A stretch of DNA of 64,000 nucleotides. It comes from an uncultured Serinicoccus sp. GTDB lineage: Bacteria; Actinomycetota; Actinomycetes; Actinomycetales; Dermatophilaceae. Shown here piece by piece: positions 43,950 to 53,423 of the stretch (position 1 is its first letter; each line of letters starts with the position of its first letter). The stretch lies in the NCBI RefSeq assembly GCF_947500995.1, contig NZ_CANMUA010000003.1:310001-374000 (forward strand), written 5' to 3'. A model generated the notes under the pieces. The model was not told the DNA's origin, ran no database searches, and worked only from the letters and a program-made list of their open reading frames with translations. The translations under genes and the position numbers were made by a program.

Positions 43950-45236
43950 TCAGTCCTCCTGCGGGATCCGCACGCGGCCCTGCTCGGCCGCCAGCGCGAT
44001 GTCGGGGCGGGAGTGGCCGCCGCGCAGACCGATCCGGCCCACCGCCGCATAGGCCCGCTCGCGCGCCCGCGGCAGGTCCTCGGCGACGGCGACCACGCTG
44101 AGCACCCGGCCCCCCGAGGAGACGAGGACGCCGTGGTCGTCGGTGGCCGTGCCGGCGTGCAGCACGTGCACCCCCTCCACCCGCTCGGCCTCCTCGGTCC
44201 CGCTGACCGGGTCGCCCGTGGCGGGCGTGCCGGGGTAGTGCTCGGCCGCGACGACGACGTTGACCCCGGTGCGCGGGTCCCACTCCAGCGGCGGGAGCGC
44301 GGCCAGGCTCCCGCGGGCGGCGGCCCGCAGGACGCCTCCCAGCGGGGTGCGCAGACGGGCCAGGACGACCTGGGTCTCGGGGTCGCCGAAGCGGGCGTTG
44401 AACTCGACCACCCGCGGACCCGAGCTCGTCAGCGCGAGGCCGACGTAGAGGACCCCGACGAAGGGCGTCCCCCGCCGCGCCATCTCCGCGACCGTCGGAC
44501 GGGCGATCGTGCTCAGCACCCCGGGCACCAGGTCCTCCGGGACCCAGGTGAGCGGCGAGTAGGCGCCCATGCCCCCGGTGTTCGGGCCGTTGTCGCCCTC
44601 GCCGACCCGCTTGAAGTCCTGCGCCGGCTCCAGGGCCACGACGTCGGTGCCGTCGCTCAGGCAGAAGAGCGAGACCTCGGGGCCGTCGAGGTGGTCCTCC
44701 ACCACGACCCGGCCGCCCTCGCGGGACAGGCAGGCGGCAGCGTGCTCGAGGGCCGCGTCCCGGTCCTCCGTGACCACGACCCCCTTGCCGGCGGCGAGAC
44801 CGTCCTCCTTGACGACGTAGGGCGCGCCGGTGGCCTCCAGGGCCAGCTCGACCTGGGCGACCTCGGTGCACACGTGCGCGGCCGCGGTGGGGACGCCCGC
44901 GGCCGCCATGACCTCCTTGGCGAACGCCTTGCTGCCCTCCAGCAGGGCGGCCCGGGCGCTGGGTCCGAAGCAGTCGACACCGGCATCGCGCACGGCGTCG
45001 GCGACCCCGGCCACCAGCGGCGCCTCCGGCCCGACGACGACGAGGTCCACCGCGTGCGAGCGGGTGGCGGCGACGACGGTCGCGGGGTCCGCAGGGTCGC
45101 CCGGCAGGCACCGCGCCAGCGCGGAGATCCCGGGGTTGCCGGGCAGGGCGAGCACCTCGTCGACCGAGGGATCGCGGGCCAGGGAGCGGACCAGGGCGTG
45201 CTCACGCGCGCCCGAGCCGAGGACGAGGACCACCAC
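43950..45236 (-). CDS. purD: Phosphoribosylamine-glycine ligase (GARS)
   Basis: A 428-residue ATP-grasp ligase joining phosphoribosylamine and glycine. LVLGSGAREHAL (start), VVGPEAPLVAG, GSKAFAKEVMAAAGVPTA, VVKEDGLAAGKGVVV, DNGPNTGGMGAYSP and VVEFNARFGDPETQVVL are PurD blocks in order. The start is GTG at 45236 (or 45233); TAGGCT eight bases upstream suggests a leaderless operon mRNA. It is the first gene of purD-purC-purL. Confidence 0.96.
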   Translation of the reverse strand: MVVLVLGSGAREHALVRSLARDPSVDEVLALPGNPGISALARCLPGDPADPATVVAATRSHAVDLVVVGPEAPLVAGVADAVRDAGVDCFGPSARAALLEGSKAFAKEVMAAAGVPTAAAHVCTEVAQVELALEATGAPYVVKEDGLAAGKGVVVTEDRDAALEHAAACLSREGGRVVVEDHLDGPEVSLFCLSDGTDVVALEPAQDFKRVGEGDNGPNTGGMGAYSPLTWVPEDLVPGVLSTIARPTVAEMARRGTPFVGVLYVGLALTSSGPRVVEFNARFGDPETQVVLARLRTPLGGVLRAAARGSLAALPPLEWDPRTGVNVVVAAEHYPGTPATGDPVSGTEEAERVEGVHVLHAGTATDDHGVLVSSGGRVLSVVAVAEDLPRARERAYAAVGRIGLRGGHSRPDIALAAEQGRVRIPQED

Positions 45237-45244
45237 GGGCCAGC

Positions 45245-45250
45245 AGCCTA
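45245..45250 (-). promoter_or_regulatory. -10 box of the purD operon (leaderless start)
   Basis: On the minus strand TAGGCT is followed by 8 bases and the GTG at 45236. Confidence 0.5.
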
Positions 45251-45325
45251 CTGGCCCCAGGCACCCGGAGGAGCCGCGGGTGGAGCGAGCGGGCCGGCGC
45301 GGGGGCGCTCGGTGGACGAGGATGA

Positions 45326-45362
45326 CCCTCCTGGGAGGCAGGGGGGATATCTCCCAGGAGGG
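45326..45362. repeat. Perfect 12-bp inverted repeat between purD and the hybrid regulator
   Basis: CCCTCCTGGGAG (45326-45337) and CTCCCAGGAGGG (45351-45362) are exact complements around a 13-base loop. It lies 90 bases upstream of purD and 169 upstream of the regulator, in the longest non-coding gap of the window (45237-45530). The rest of that gap has no gene I can support. The element may be an operator or a hairpin in an unseen transcript. Confidence 0.9.
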
Positions 45363-45530
45363 CCATCGGCAGGGCAGGGTCGTCACGGGCTGATGGGGGG
45401 CTGCCCACGCGACACACACGGTCCCTGCGCCGGTCGGAACCGACCTCTCCACAGTGGCACACCACGAGGACGATGTCACGCCAGGCACGTCGGAATGCTG
45501 CCGTTGGCGGACATCCGACATCATGGGGGG

Positions 45531-46547
45531 ATGGACGCCCAGCCCCCCGCACGCCTGCACGGCGCGGCCTACGAGGACTTCGTCTCCGCGGTGTTCCGCC
45601 GGGCGGTGCGCCTCGGCAGCCCCTCGCGACCCGCCCTCAAGGACGCCGGCCTCACGGACGAGGAGATCGACGTGGCCACGGCCGAGCTGGAGGCGCGGGG
45701 CTTCCTGCGGCCGGGCGGCACGCCCGGGACCTGGGACGTGGTGCCGCCGCGCGAGGCGGTGGCCCGGTATGCCGCCGAGACCGAGCACCGGCTGCGGCTG
45801 GCCCGGGCCACGGCCGGGGAGCTGGAGCGGGCGTGGCGGCGGGCGGCGGACGGCGGGGTGCAGCGCGTCGTCCCCGGCATGGACTTCCTCGGCGGGGTCG
45901 ACGACATCGTGGGTCGGATCACCGCCATGCACCTGGCCACCACCGAGCGGCTGTGGTGGGCGATCGACGGCTCGGTGGCGAGCCGCAGGCTGCTCGAGCT
46001 CGCGGCCGCCGACCCCGGGCTCCTCTCCGTGCGGGCAGGGGTCGACCGGCGGCTCATCCTCGACACCGGGCTGCTGGAGCTCCCCGCCACGGTGGCGGTG
46101 ATGGAGCAGGCGGTGCGCGACGGCGCCCTCGTCCGGACCGGCAACGGGGTGCCGGTGACCGCGGTCGTCTGCGACGACGACGCCACGCTCGTGGACATCA
46201 GCCGGTTCGACCCCGAGGGCGTCGGGTCCTTCGAGGCCCGGATGCCGGCCCCGGTGGCCGCCGTCGCCAGCCTCATCGAGCGGACCTGGCTGCTGGCGGC
46301 CCCCTACGGCGCGATGCGGGACGCCAACCGGCGCAGGGAGGTGGGCGGGTCGGCGGCACCGCTGGACGAGCGCGACCAGACCATCCTCACCCTCCTCGTC
46401 AGCGGGGCGTCGGACCAGGTGATCGCCCGGCGGTGCGACATCTCGGTGCGCACCGTCGAGCGGCGTGTCCGCTACGTCATGGAGCACCTCGGGGCGGCCA
46501 CCCGCTTCCATGCCGGTGCCCAGGCGGTCCGCCGCGGCTGGGTCTGA
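45531..46547 (+). CDS. Hybrid transcriptional regulator with C-terminal LuxR-type helix-turn-helix
   Basis: 338 residues, paralogous in build to the protein at 31918. The N-terminal region (AYEDFVSAVFRRAVRLG to ELEARGFLRP, 10-60) is a TrmB-like winged helix; the middle (130-250) includes GMDFLGGVDDIVGRI; the LuxR HTH reads LDERDQTILTLLVSGASD, then ISVRTVERRVRYVMEHLG (about 278-320). GGGGGG directly before the ATG could serve as ribosome-binding site. It is divergent from purD across a region with a perfect inverted repeat. No receiver domain, so it probably senses a ligand or protein. Confidence 0.72.
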   Translation: MDAQPPARLHGAAYEDFVSAVFRRAVRLGSPSRPALKDAGLTDEEIDVATAELEARGFLRPGGTPGTWDVVPPREAVARYAAETEHRLRLARATAGELERAWRRAADGGVQRVVPGMDFLGGVDDIVGRITAMHLATTERLWWAIDGSVASRRLLELAAADPGLLSVRAGVDRRLILDTGLLELPATVAVMEQAVRDGALVRTGNGVPVTAVVCDDDATLVDISRFDPEGVGSFEARMPAPVAAVASLIERTWLLAAPYGAMRDANRRREVGGSAAPLDERDQTILTLLVSGASDQVIARRCDISVRTVERRVRYVMEHLGAATRFHAGAQAVRRGWV

Positions 46548-46631
46548 CGCCGGGGACCGATAGACTGCCGACTTTGCGGGGGCCGCCGTCGAGGCGCTGC
46601 GCCCCCGGGAGATCGCACGGAAGGTGGGCGG

Positions 46632-48845
46632 ATGACCGAGCTGGCGACGACCGACCAGACGGTCGCGGCCGAGATCGCAGCGGAGCAGGCGCACGTGGAC
46701 AAGGTCTACGCCGAGCTGGGCAAGGCTGCCGCGCGCGTCGAGCTGGTGCACGCGGAGGGCATGGCCCGGGGGCAGACCGACCGCCGGGGCACCGGGGACC
46801 CCCGGGAGGAGGAGATGGCCGGGCTGTTCGAGCGGGACGCGCTCGTCTACTCCGCCAGCAGGCGACGGGCCTCGCTGGAGCACCAGCACGAGGGCCTCGT
46901 CTTCGGTCGGCTCGACCTCGAGCACGAGGTGCCCGACGAGCACGGAGCCACCCGGGAGGTGCGCTACGTCGGCCGGCTCGGGGTGCGCGACGACGACTAC
47001 GAGCCGCTCGTCGTGGACTGGCGGGCGCCGGCCGCCGCGCCGTTCTACCGCGCCACCCCGGTCGACCCGCACGGCGTCCTGCGCCGCCGGGTGCTGCGCT
47101 GCCGAGGGGTGCAGGTCGTGGGCGTCGAGGACGACCTCATGGTGGCCGAGCCGCCGGAGGACGTCGTCGTGGTCGGCGACGGGGCCCTGCTGGCCGCGCT
47201 GACCCGCAGCCGGGGCGCCCGGATGCGCGACATCGTCGCCACCATCCAGCACCACCAGGACGAGGCCATCCGGGCCCCCGCCCGGGGCGTCACCGAGATC
47301 ACCGGGGGCCCGGGCACCGGCAAGACGGTGGTCGCGCTGCATCGTGCGGCCTACCTGCTCTACTCCGACCGCCGCAGGTTCGAGGGCGGCGGGGTGCTGG
47401 TCGTCGGTCCGTCCGCCGCCTACACCGCATACATCGAGCGGGTCCTGCCCTCGTTGGGGGAGGACTCGGTCGTGCTGCGCTCGCTGGGGGACGTCCTCGG
47501 CGGCATCACCGCCACCCGGCTGGACCCGCCGTCGGTCTCTGCCACCAAGGGCAGCCTCCGGGTCCGCCGCCTGCTCGCCCGGCTGGTCCGCGAGCCGATC
47601 CCGGAGGCGCCCGTGCAGCTGCGCACCTTCGTCGCGGGGCACGCCATCCGGCTGGACGCCCCGGACCTCGACCGGGCTCGCGCCCAGGTGCTGCGGCACC
47701 ACCACCGCAACGCCGGCTACGACGCGGCGGTCGAGGCGCTGGCGCAGCTGGCCTGGGCCCAGGTCGAGCACGGCGAGCGCGACGACTTCCTCGACCGGTT
47801 CCGCGACTCCGGGGACGTCGAGACGTTCATGCGGCACTGGTGGCGCCCGCTCGATCCCCGCGAGATGCTGCTCTGGCTCGCCGACGAGGGCCTCGTCCGC
47901 CGGCTCGGGGGGCTGGACGCCGACGCCGCGGCCGGTCTCGCGTCGTCCTACCAGGAGGCCCTGCGGCTCGGGACGTGGACCGTGGCCGACGTCGCGCTCG
48001 TCGACGACCTCGCCGCCCGGCTGGGGCCCGTGGTGGACCTGCCGAGCGAGGAGCGCGGGTTCTACGAGATCGAGGAGCTCGACGACGCCAGCCAGTACGG
48101 CGTCTCCGCCCTGCGGGTCGGCGCGGACGGAGCGACCGACGCGGGGGTGGCGCCCGGTCGGGGGCAGAGGGTGTCCGCCGACCCGCGCGAGCGGCTGCTC
48201 GCCGGACGGGTGGGTGAGTCCGAGGAGTACGCCCACGTCCTGGTCGACGAGGCCCAGGACCTCTCGCCGATGCAGTGGCGGACGCTCGGTCGGCGTGGTC
48301 GGTGGGCCTCGTGGACCGTCGTGGGCGACCTGGCCCAGGCCTCGTGGGACGACCTCGCGGAGGCCGGACAGGCCCGTGAGGAGGCCTTCGGTGGCGCGCC
48401 GCGACGGGCCTTCCACATGGACACCAACTACCGCAACGCCCGGGAGATCTTCGACCTGGCGGCGCGCCTCATCACCGAGCACGTGCCGGACGCCGACATC
48501 CCGCAGGCGGTGCGCGAGACCGGCCACGAGCCGCGCGACGTCACCGTGCGGGTGGAGGAGACGGCCGCCCGGGTGGCCGAGGAGGTGGCGGACCTGCGCG
48601 CCCAGGTGTCCGGCGCGATCGCGGTCATCGCCCCCTGGTCCTGGCACGAGCGGCTCGCCGAGGTCGTCACCGGCGAGCAGGTGGTCCTCGTCGACCCGCT
48701 GTCGACCAAGGGCCTGGAGTACGACGCCACCGTCGTGGTGGACCCCGACGCGGTCGTCCGGGAGGCCCCGGGCGGGGTGCGGGCCCTCTACGTCGTGCTC
48801 ACCCGGGCCGCCCACCGCATGACGGTGCTGCGTCCCGAGGCGTAG
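46632..48845 (+). CDS. helD: HelD-type UvrD-like helicase (RNA polymerase recycling factor family)
   Basis: A 737-residue SF1-type ATPase. An N-terminal coiled coil (EIAAEQAHVDKVYAELGKAAARVE) and a RNAP-touching region precede Walker A ITGGPGTGKTVVALHRAAY (about 219-237), then domain 2 insertions, Walker B VLVDEAQDLSPMQW (about 536), VVGDLAQASWDDL, and motif VI-like YVVLTRAAHRM at the end. HelD proteins pull RNA polymerase off stalled complexes, and related HelR protects streptomycetes from rifamycins. The size and the LVVDWRAPAAAPFYRA block match actinobacterial HelD. GGAAGGTGGGCGG precedes the ATG. Confidence 0.87.
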   Translation: MTELATTDQTVAAEIAAEQAHVDKVYAELGKAAARVELVHAEGMARGQTDRRGTGDPREEEMAGLFERDALVYSASRRRASLEHQHEGLVFGRLDLEHEVPDEHGATREVRYVGRLGVRDDDYEPLVVDWRAPAAAPFYRATPVDPHGVLRRRVLRCRGVQVVGVEDDLMVAEPPEDVVVVGDGALLAALTRSRGARMRDIVATIQHHQDEAIRAPARGVTEITGGPGTGKTVVALHRAAYLLYSDRRRFEGGGVLVVGPSAAYTAYIERVLPSLGEDSVVLRSLGDVLGGITATRLDPPSVSATKGSLRVRRLLARLVREPIPEAPVQLRTFVAGHAIRLDAPDLDRARAQVLRHHHRNAGYDAAVEALAQLAWAQVEHGERDDFLDRFRDSGDVETFMRHWWRPLDPREMLLWLADEGLVRRLGGLDADAAAGLASSYQEALRLGTWTVADVALVDDLAARLGPVVDLPSEERGFYEIEELDDASQYGVSALRVGADGATDAGVAPGRGQRVSADPRERLLAGRVGESEEYAHVLVDEAQDLSPMQWRTLGRRGRWASWTVVGDLAQASWDDLAEAGQAREEAFGGAPRRAFHMDTNYRNAREIFDLAARLITEHVPDADIPQAVRETGHEPRDVTVRVEETAARVAEEVADLRAQVSGAIAVIAPWSWHERLAEVVTGEQVVLVDPLSTKGLEYDATVVVDPDAVVREAPGGVRALYVVLTRAAHRMTVLRPEA

Positions 48846-48864
48846 GAGGCTCCGTGGAGGCTCC
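48845..48864 (+). repeat. Direct repeat at the helD/PadR-relic junction
   Basis: GGAGGCTCC occurs at 48845-48853 and again at 48856-48864, at the exact boundary between the helD stop and the PadR remnant. It looks like a rearrangement scar. Confidence 0.65.
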
Positions 48865-48969
48865 CTCTACCCGGTGCTGGCGCGGTTGGAGGAGGGCGCC
48901 CACCTGGCCCGCGGACTGGCGAGCTGGGCCGAGCTGGGCGACGCGCTACGGACGGAGGAGGGACCATGA
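48859..48969 (+). pseudogene. Remnant of a PadR-family regulator gene
   Basis: In frame from 48859 the DNA reads GSLYPVLARLEEGAHLARGL and on to a TGA at 48967-48969. GSLYP-L-RLE is the diagnostic recognition-helix motif of PadR repressors. No start codon, first helices or wing (normally ~45 residues before and ~40 after) remain. The TGA overlaps the ATG of the following HAAS-like membrane gene (ATGA), the usual arrangement of an intact padR with its partner. This is a decayed gene, not a small ORF. Confidence 0.7.
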
Positions 48970-50036
48970 GCAGGACACGACGGTCGGAGGGGCCGCTGAC
49001 CCCCGTGCTGCGCGCCTACCGCCAGGCCCGCGGGCGGGCGGAGGACCAGGCCTGGGCCGAGGAGGTGGTCCTCACCCTGGTGCGTGAGGAGGTGTCACCG
49101 CAGCCCGTCCTGGAGGAGCTGCGGGATGCTCTCCCCCTGGTCCGCGAGACCGGGGAGGGGCCCGCAGAGCTCTACGGCCCTGCGCCCGAGTGGGCCGCGG
49201 GGCGGCTCGCGGACCGGGCCGAGCGCGGGATGGCGACGGTCGACTCCACCCCGGACGCGAGATGGCGGGACGTCCCCGTCCTCGGGTCGGTGGTGGCCTG
49301 CCTCGTCAGCCTGCTGATGATGCTCGTGTGGCTCCTGCGGGACGGGTGGTCGGTGGAGGTGACCTGGGGCCTGCTCCTCCTGCCGCTGCTGGCGGGCACG
49401 GGGGTCGTGGCGGCACTCGCCACCTGGGAGTCGGTGCTGACCCGCCGCCCGGTCGGCGTCGCGGCGGCGGCCGGGCTCGGGGTGGCGGCGGCGGTGGTCG
49501 CCGGGCTGGCGTGGCTGCTGCTGGGCACCCGGGACGCCGTCCTGGCCACCACCAGCACCTTCTCGCTCGCCCTCCTCGCGGTGGGGTACGCCCTGCTCGC
49601 CGGCCTGCTCGAGCGGGTGCTGCCGCAGGCCGGTCCGCGGGGTGCCCCCTCGGACGACGAGGCCTGGCAGCGGGAGCTGGCCGGCACCCTCCGGCTGCGG
49701 TTGGACCTGAGCGAGGCGAGGGTGACCGAGATCGTCCGCGAGGCCAGGGCCCACGCGGCCCGGTCCGGTGCCGGGCTGCGCGAGGAGTTCGGGACACCTG
49801 CGTCCTACGCCGCGCGGTTCGGCCGGGACCGGGTGGCCCGCGCCCGCCGGGCGGCCTGGGGCTGGACGGCGCTGGTGCCCGTGGTCGTGCTCCTCGCGGT
49901 CGACCGCCTCGTCAGCGGTGGGGGCGCGGACCTCGTCTCCTGGGTCTGGGTCCTGTTCGCTGTCGCGGTGTGCTGGTCCGTCGTCGCGGCGTGGCGCCGC
50001 GTCCGCCGCGAGAGGGGTCGTCCACAGACGGCGTGA
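48966..50036 (+). CDS. HAAS/permease-prefix-like membrane protein
   Basis: 356 residues. A helical N-terminal domain (TPVLRAYRQARGRAEDQAWAEEVVLTL), about five membrane segments (roughly 105-125, 130-155, 160-190, 195-215, and two near 300-340), and a second helical block (ELAGTLRLRLDLSEARVTEIVREARAH followed by FGTPASYAARF). The F-G-x-P-x-x-Y-A element is typical of HAAS (DUF1700-like) proteins, normally encoded right after a padR regulator, of which a relic is present here. The function is unknown; a role in signalling or envelope stress is inferred. Confidence 0.65.
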   Translation: MSRTRRSEGPLTPVLRAYRQARGRAEDQAWAEEVVLTLVREEVSPQPVLEELRDALPLVRETGEGPAELYGPAPEWAAGRLADRAERGMATVDSTPDARWRDVPVLGSVVACLVSLLMMLVWLLRDGWSVEVTWGLLLLPLLAGTGVVAALATWESVLTRRPVGVAAAAGLGVAAAVVAGLAWLLLGTRDAVLATTSTFSLALLAVGYALLAGLLERVLPQAGPRGAPSDDEAWQRELAGTLRLRLDLSEARVTEIVREARAHAARSGAGLREEFGTPASYAARFGRDRVARARRAAWGWTALVPVVVLLAVDRLVSGGGADLVSWVWVLFAVAVCWSVVAAWRRVRRERGRPQTA

Positions 50037-50066
50037 TCGGCGGGGGGCGCTGTCGGCCCAGGGCGT

Positions 50067-50072
50067 TAGGGT
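50067..50072 (+). promoter_or_regulatory. -10 box of dnaX (leaderless start)
   Basis: TAGGGT is followed by 7 bases and the GTG at 50080. Confidence 0.55.
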
Positions 50073-50079
50073 CGGTCCT

Positions 50080-52677
50080 GTGAGCATCGCCCTGTACCGC
50101 CGCTACCGACCGGAGACCTTCGCGGACGTCATCGGTCAGGAGCACGTCACCGAGCCGCTCATGCAGGCGCTGCGCTCGGAGCGGGTGAGCCACGCCTACC
50201 TCTTCTCGGGCCCGCGCGGCTGCGGCAAGACCACGAGCGCGCGCATCCTCGCCCGGTGCCTCAACTGCGAGCAGGGACCCACGCCCGAGCCCTGCGGCAC
50301 CTGCGAGTCGTGCGTGGCGCTGGCCCGCGACGGCGCCGGGTCGGTCGACGTCATCGAGATCGACGCGGCCAGCCACGGGCGGGTGGACGACACCCGCGAG
50401 CTGCGCGAGCGCGCGGCCTTCGGGCCCGCCACGGCGCGCTACAAGATCTACATCATCGACGAGGCCCACATGGTGAGCCGCGAGGGCTTCAACTCCCTGC
50501 TCAAGGTCGTGGAGGAGCCCCCGCCGCACGTCAAGTTCATCTTCGCGACCACCGAGCCGGAGAAGGTCCTGGCGACCATCCGCTCCCGCACCCACCACTA
50601 CCCCTTCCACCTCGTCCCGCCGCAGCGGCTCACGGCATACCTCGAGCAGCTGTGCCGGACGGAGGGGGTGCACCTCGAGCCGGGCGTGCTGTCGTTCGTG
50701 ACCCGGGCCGGGGGCGGCTCCGTGCGCGACTCGCTGTCGGTGCTCGACCAGCTCATCTCCGGCGCGGGCGAGGACGGCCTCACCTACGAGCGCACCGCGG
50801 CGCTGCTGGGCTTCACCGACGTCGAGCTGCTCGACGCCGTCGTCGAGGCGGTCGCGGCCGGCGACGCGGCCACGGTCTTCGCGCAGGTCGACCGGGTCAT
50901 GGAGTCCGGGCACGACCCACGGCGCTTCGTCGAGGACCTGCTCGAGCGCTACCGCGACCTCATCGTCCTCGCCGCCGTGGGCGAGCAGGCCGGCGGGCTC
51001 CTCCCCGGGCTGCCGGCGGACCAGGTGGAGCGGATGCGACGGCAGGCGCAGGCCTACGGCGCGGCCGGGCTGTCGCGAGCGGGGGACCTGGTGAGCCAGG
51101 GCCTCTCGGAGATGACCGGAGCGGTCTCCTACCGGCTGGTCCTGGAGCTGCTGGCGGCCCGCCTGCTGCTGCCCGCGGCCCAGGGCGAGGAGGGTCACGG
51201 GGCCCGGCTGGACCGGATCGAGCGTCGGCTCGGCGCGGCCGACCACCCGGGTGACGGGGTGGCCGCCGGTCGGCGTGGCGGCCCGTCCCCGGTCGAGGAG
51301 GGCCCCCCGGGTGCCGCCGGCGGTGGTCCTGGGGCGAGCACCGGCGGGCAGGGCGTTCCCGCGCAGCCCTCGGCACGGCAGCGGGCCGTGGCGCAGGCGC
51401 GGGCCACGGACGGGGAATCGGCGCCGACGGCGCCGGCCCCGGCCCCCGTGGACGGGGAGCAGGCGCGCGGCGCGGGTCAGGGACAGGTCGAGGAGCAGGG
51501 CCGCGGTCAGCAGGTCGACGGCCCGCGGCCGGACCCCGGTGCGCAGGCACCCGGTCACCTGGACACGGCCGCGCTGCGTCGGCACTGGCCGGAGATCATC
51601 GCGGCCGTGCGCTCGATCAGTCGCCGCACCGCAGGAGCTCTGGAGTCGATCCAGGTCGTGGACTTCGACGGCCGACGGCTGCTCGTCGGGATGCCGGACG
51701 AACGGTGGATCCGCCACTTCATGGGCACCTCCAACGAGGAGGCGCTGCGCCAGGGGGTGCTGGACGCGCTCGCCCTCGACACCCGGATCGAGGCCACCGT
51801 GGTCGGTGGCCACCCGCCCGCTGACGGTGGCGGTGGCGGGCGCGCCGGTTCGGGGAGCTCCCCCTCGGCGCCGCCCACCGCGGCCGCGGAGGCCGCGGGG
51901 TCCCACCACCGGTCCGGTAACCGCCCCCGCCAACCCGCGGCGCGGCCGGGTGGAGGCCCTGCACCCGGCCCGGGCGGCCAGGCGGCACCCGAGCCGCCGG
52001 ACGACGAACCCGAGCGAGCCCCGCAGCAGCCACCCGGGCCAGCACCGCAGCAGCCCTCTGGGCCGGAGCCGGAGGAGCCGCCCGAGCCCGACGACTGGGC
52101 CCCCCCGGAGGACCTCGGCCCGCCCGACGTCGCCACCCCGGCGTCACCCCGGACGGACACGTCGGGTGTGCCGTCGGCCCGCACGCCCGCGGTGCCCGAG
52201 GGCATCCCCGACGCACCGATGCGGGGACGGCTGCGGACGCGTGGTGCGAGCGGCGACGGCGGTGCCACCGCCGCTGCGGCACCGTCGGCTGCCGCCGCCC
52301 CGGTGCGGGTGCGCGGGCGGGGCGGCGCCGACCCGGCGCCCGGCCAGCCGCGGCGCGGCGCCGGCGCCGGCGAGCCGGGTCTGGCCGAGCAGCTCGGTGC
52401 CGGTGGGCGGCCGGACGGACCGGCACCGGACCAGCCGGACTGGTCGCGCCGGACCGCCGGCCAGGGTGCGCCCGCCTGGGCGACCGGCGCGGAGCCGGCC
52501 CCGGACGGGCCGCCGGCCACCGGCGACCGGCCGGCGACGGCGCCCGCGCACCCGGCGGACGCCGACCCGAGCGACGACGACGAGGACCTCGCGACCTCGG
52601 GCACGGTCGGGCAGCCGGTCATCGAGAGCGTGCTGGGCGGTACTGTCATCGCCATCAACGACGACCCCGTGGCGTGA
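50080..52677 (+). CDS. dnaX: DNA polymerase III subunits gamma and tau
   Basis: 865 residues. The AAA+ clamp-loader core (1-370) starts [20 protein letters not shown] and carries Walker [15 protein letters not shown] (about 41-54), the zinc module ([15 protein letters not shown]), Walker [12 protein letters not shown], and sensor 1 [11 protein letters not shown]. After domain III the chain enters Pro/Ala/Gly-rich low complexity (about 400-490 and 580-850), with a folded tau-type domain between ([27 protein letters not shown], about 490-575). I see no slippery frameshift signal for a separate gamma. GTG start, leaderless spacing. Confidence 0.95.
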   Translation: MSIALYRRYRPETFADVIGQEHVTEPLMQALRSERVSHAYLFSGPRGCGKTTSARILARCLNCEQGPTPEPCGTCESCVALARDGAGSVDVIEIDAASHGRVDDTRELRERAAFGPATARYKIYIIDEAHMVSREGFNSLLKVVEEPPPHVKFIFATTEPEKVLATIRSRTHHYPFHLVPPQRLTAYLEQLCRTEGVHLEPGVLSFVTRAGGGSVRDSLSVLDQLISGAGEDGLTYERTAALLGFTDVELLDAVVEAVAAGDAATVFAQVDRVMESGHDPRRFVEDLLERYRDLIVLAAVGEQAGGLLPGLPADQVERMRRQAQAYGAAGLSRAGDLVSQGLSEMTGAVSYRLVLELLAARLLLPAAQGEEGHGARLDRIERRLGAADHPGDGVAAGRRGGPSPVEEGPPGAAGGGPGASTGGQGVPAQPSARQRAVAQARATDGESAPTAPAPAPVDGEQARGAGQGQVEEQGRGQQVDGPRPDPGAQAPGHLDTAALRRHWPEIIAAVRSISRRTAGALESIQVVDFDGRRLLVGMPDERWIRHFMGTSNEEALRQGVLDALALDTRIEATVVGGHPPADGGGGGRAGSGSSPSAPPTAAAEAAGSHHRSGNRPRQPAARPGGGPAPGPGGQAAPEPPDDEPERAPQQPPGPAPQQPSGPEPEEPPEPDDWAPPEDLGPPDVATPASPRTDTSGVPSARTPAVPEGIPDAPMRGRLRTRGASGDGGATAAAAPSAAAAPVRVRGRGGADPAPGQPRRGAGAGEPGLAEQLGAGGRPDGPAPDQPDWSRRTAGQGAPAWATGAEPAPDGPPATGDRPATAPAHPADADPSDDDEDLATSGTVGQPVIESVLGGTVIAINDDPVA

Positions 52678-52690
52678 GGACGGCCCAGGC

Positions 52691-53365
52691 ATGATCTACG
52701 AGCTGCTCCATCCCGTGGTGACCCCGTTGGCCACGGTGATCTGGCGGCCCGAGGTCGTGGGGCGCGACAACGTGCCGATGGACGGGCCGGTCATCCTCGC
52801 GAGCAACCACCGCTCGTTCATCGACAGCGTCGTCATCCCGCTCACGGCCCCCCGCCAGGTGGCCTTCCTCGCCAAGTCCGAGTACTTCACCGGCACCGGC
52901 ATCAAGGGCTGGATCAGCCGCGAGTGGTTCACCGGGGTGGGGTCGATCCCCGTGGACCGTGACGACACCCGGGCGGCGCAGAAGTCCCTCGATCTCGCCC
53001 TGGCGCACCTGCGCGGGGGTGGCGCGTTCGGCATCTACCCCGAGGGCACCCGGTCGCGCGACGGGCGCCTCTACCGCGGCCGGACCGGGGTCGCCTGGCT
53101 GGCCCTGGAGGCCGGCTGCCCGGTCGTGCCCGTCGGGTTGCAGGGCACCCAGGACATCCAGCCGGTGGGGAGCCGCCTCCCGCGCCGGGCGAAGGTGCGG
53201 GTGGAGTTCGGCGCGCCGATCCACGTCGCCGACCGGTTCGACGGGGTGCCCCAGGGCCGGGCCCGGCGTGAGCTGACCGACGAGGTCATGCAGCGCATCC
53301 GTGAGCTGTCGGGTCAGGAGTGGGCGGGGGAGTACGCCCAGCGCTCCGGCGACACCCCGGCCTGA
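52691..53365 (+). CDS. 1-acyl-sn-glycerol-3-phosphate acyltransferase family protein (PlsC-like)
   Basis: A 224-residue acyltransferase. Motif [13 protein letters not shown] (the NHx4D catalytic set, about 38-49), motif [12 protein letters not shown], motif [16 protein letters not shown] (acceptor phosphate) and motif [12 protein letters not shown] are all present. No clear membrane anchor except a hydrophobic N-terminus ([14 protein letters not shown]). It makes phosphatidic acid or transfers acyl chains to related lipids. It starts 13 bases after dnaX, between dnaX and recR, as often in actinobacteria. Confidence 0.88.
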   Translation: MIYELLHPVVTPLATVIWRPEVVGRDNVPMDGPVILASNHRSFIDSVVIPLTAPRQVAFLAKSEYFTGTGIKGWISREWFTGVGSIPVDRDDTRAAQKSLDLALAHLRGGGAFGIYPEGTRSRDGRLYRGRTGVAWLALEAGCPVVPVGLQGTQDIQPVGSRLPRRAKVRVEFGAPIHVADRFDGVPQGRARRELTDEVMQRIRELSGQEWAGEYAQRSGDTPA

Positions 53366-53409
53366 CGCGGGGGCGGGCGAGCCTGGACGCGGGCGTCGGC
53401 GGCACGGCA

Positions 53410-53415
53410 TACAGT
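53410..53415 (+). promoter_or_regulatory. -10 box of recR (leaderless start)
   Basis: TACAGT is followed by 8 bases and the GTG at 53424. Confidence 0.45.
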
Positions 53416-53423
53416 GGCGTGCT

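Noticed and set aside
43950-48815. Very long minus-strand open frame antisense to the regulator and helD
   Set aside because: Only its last 1.3 kb (purD) shows protein families; the rest mirrors the third-position GC of the plus-strand genes, which carry all the motifs.
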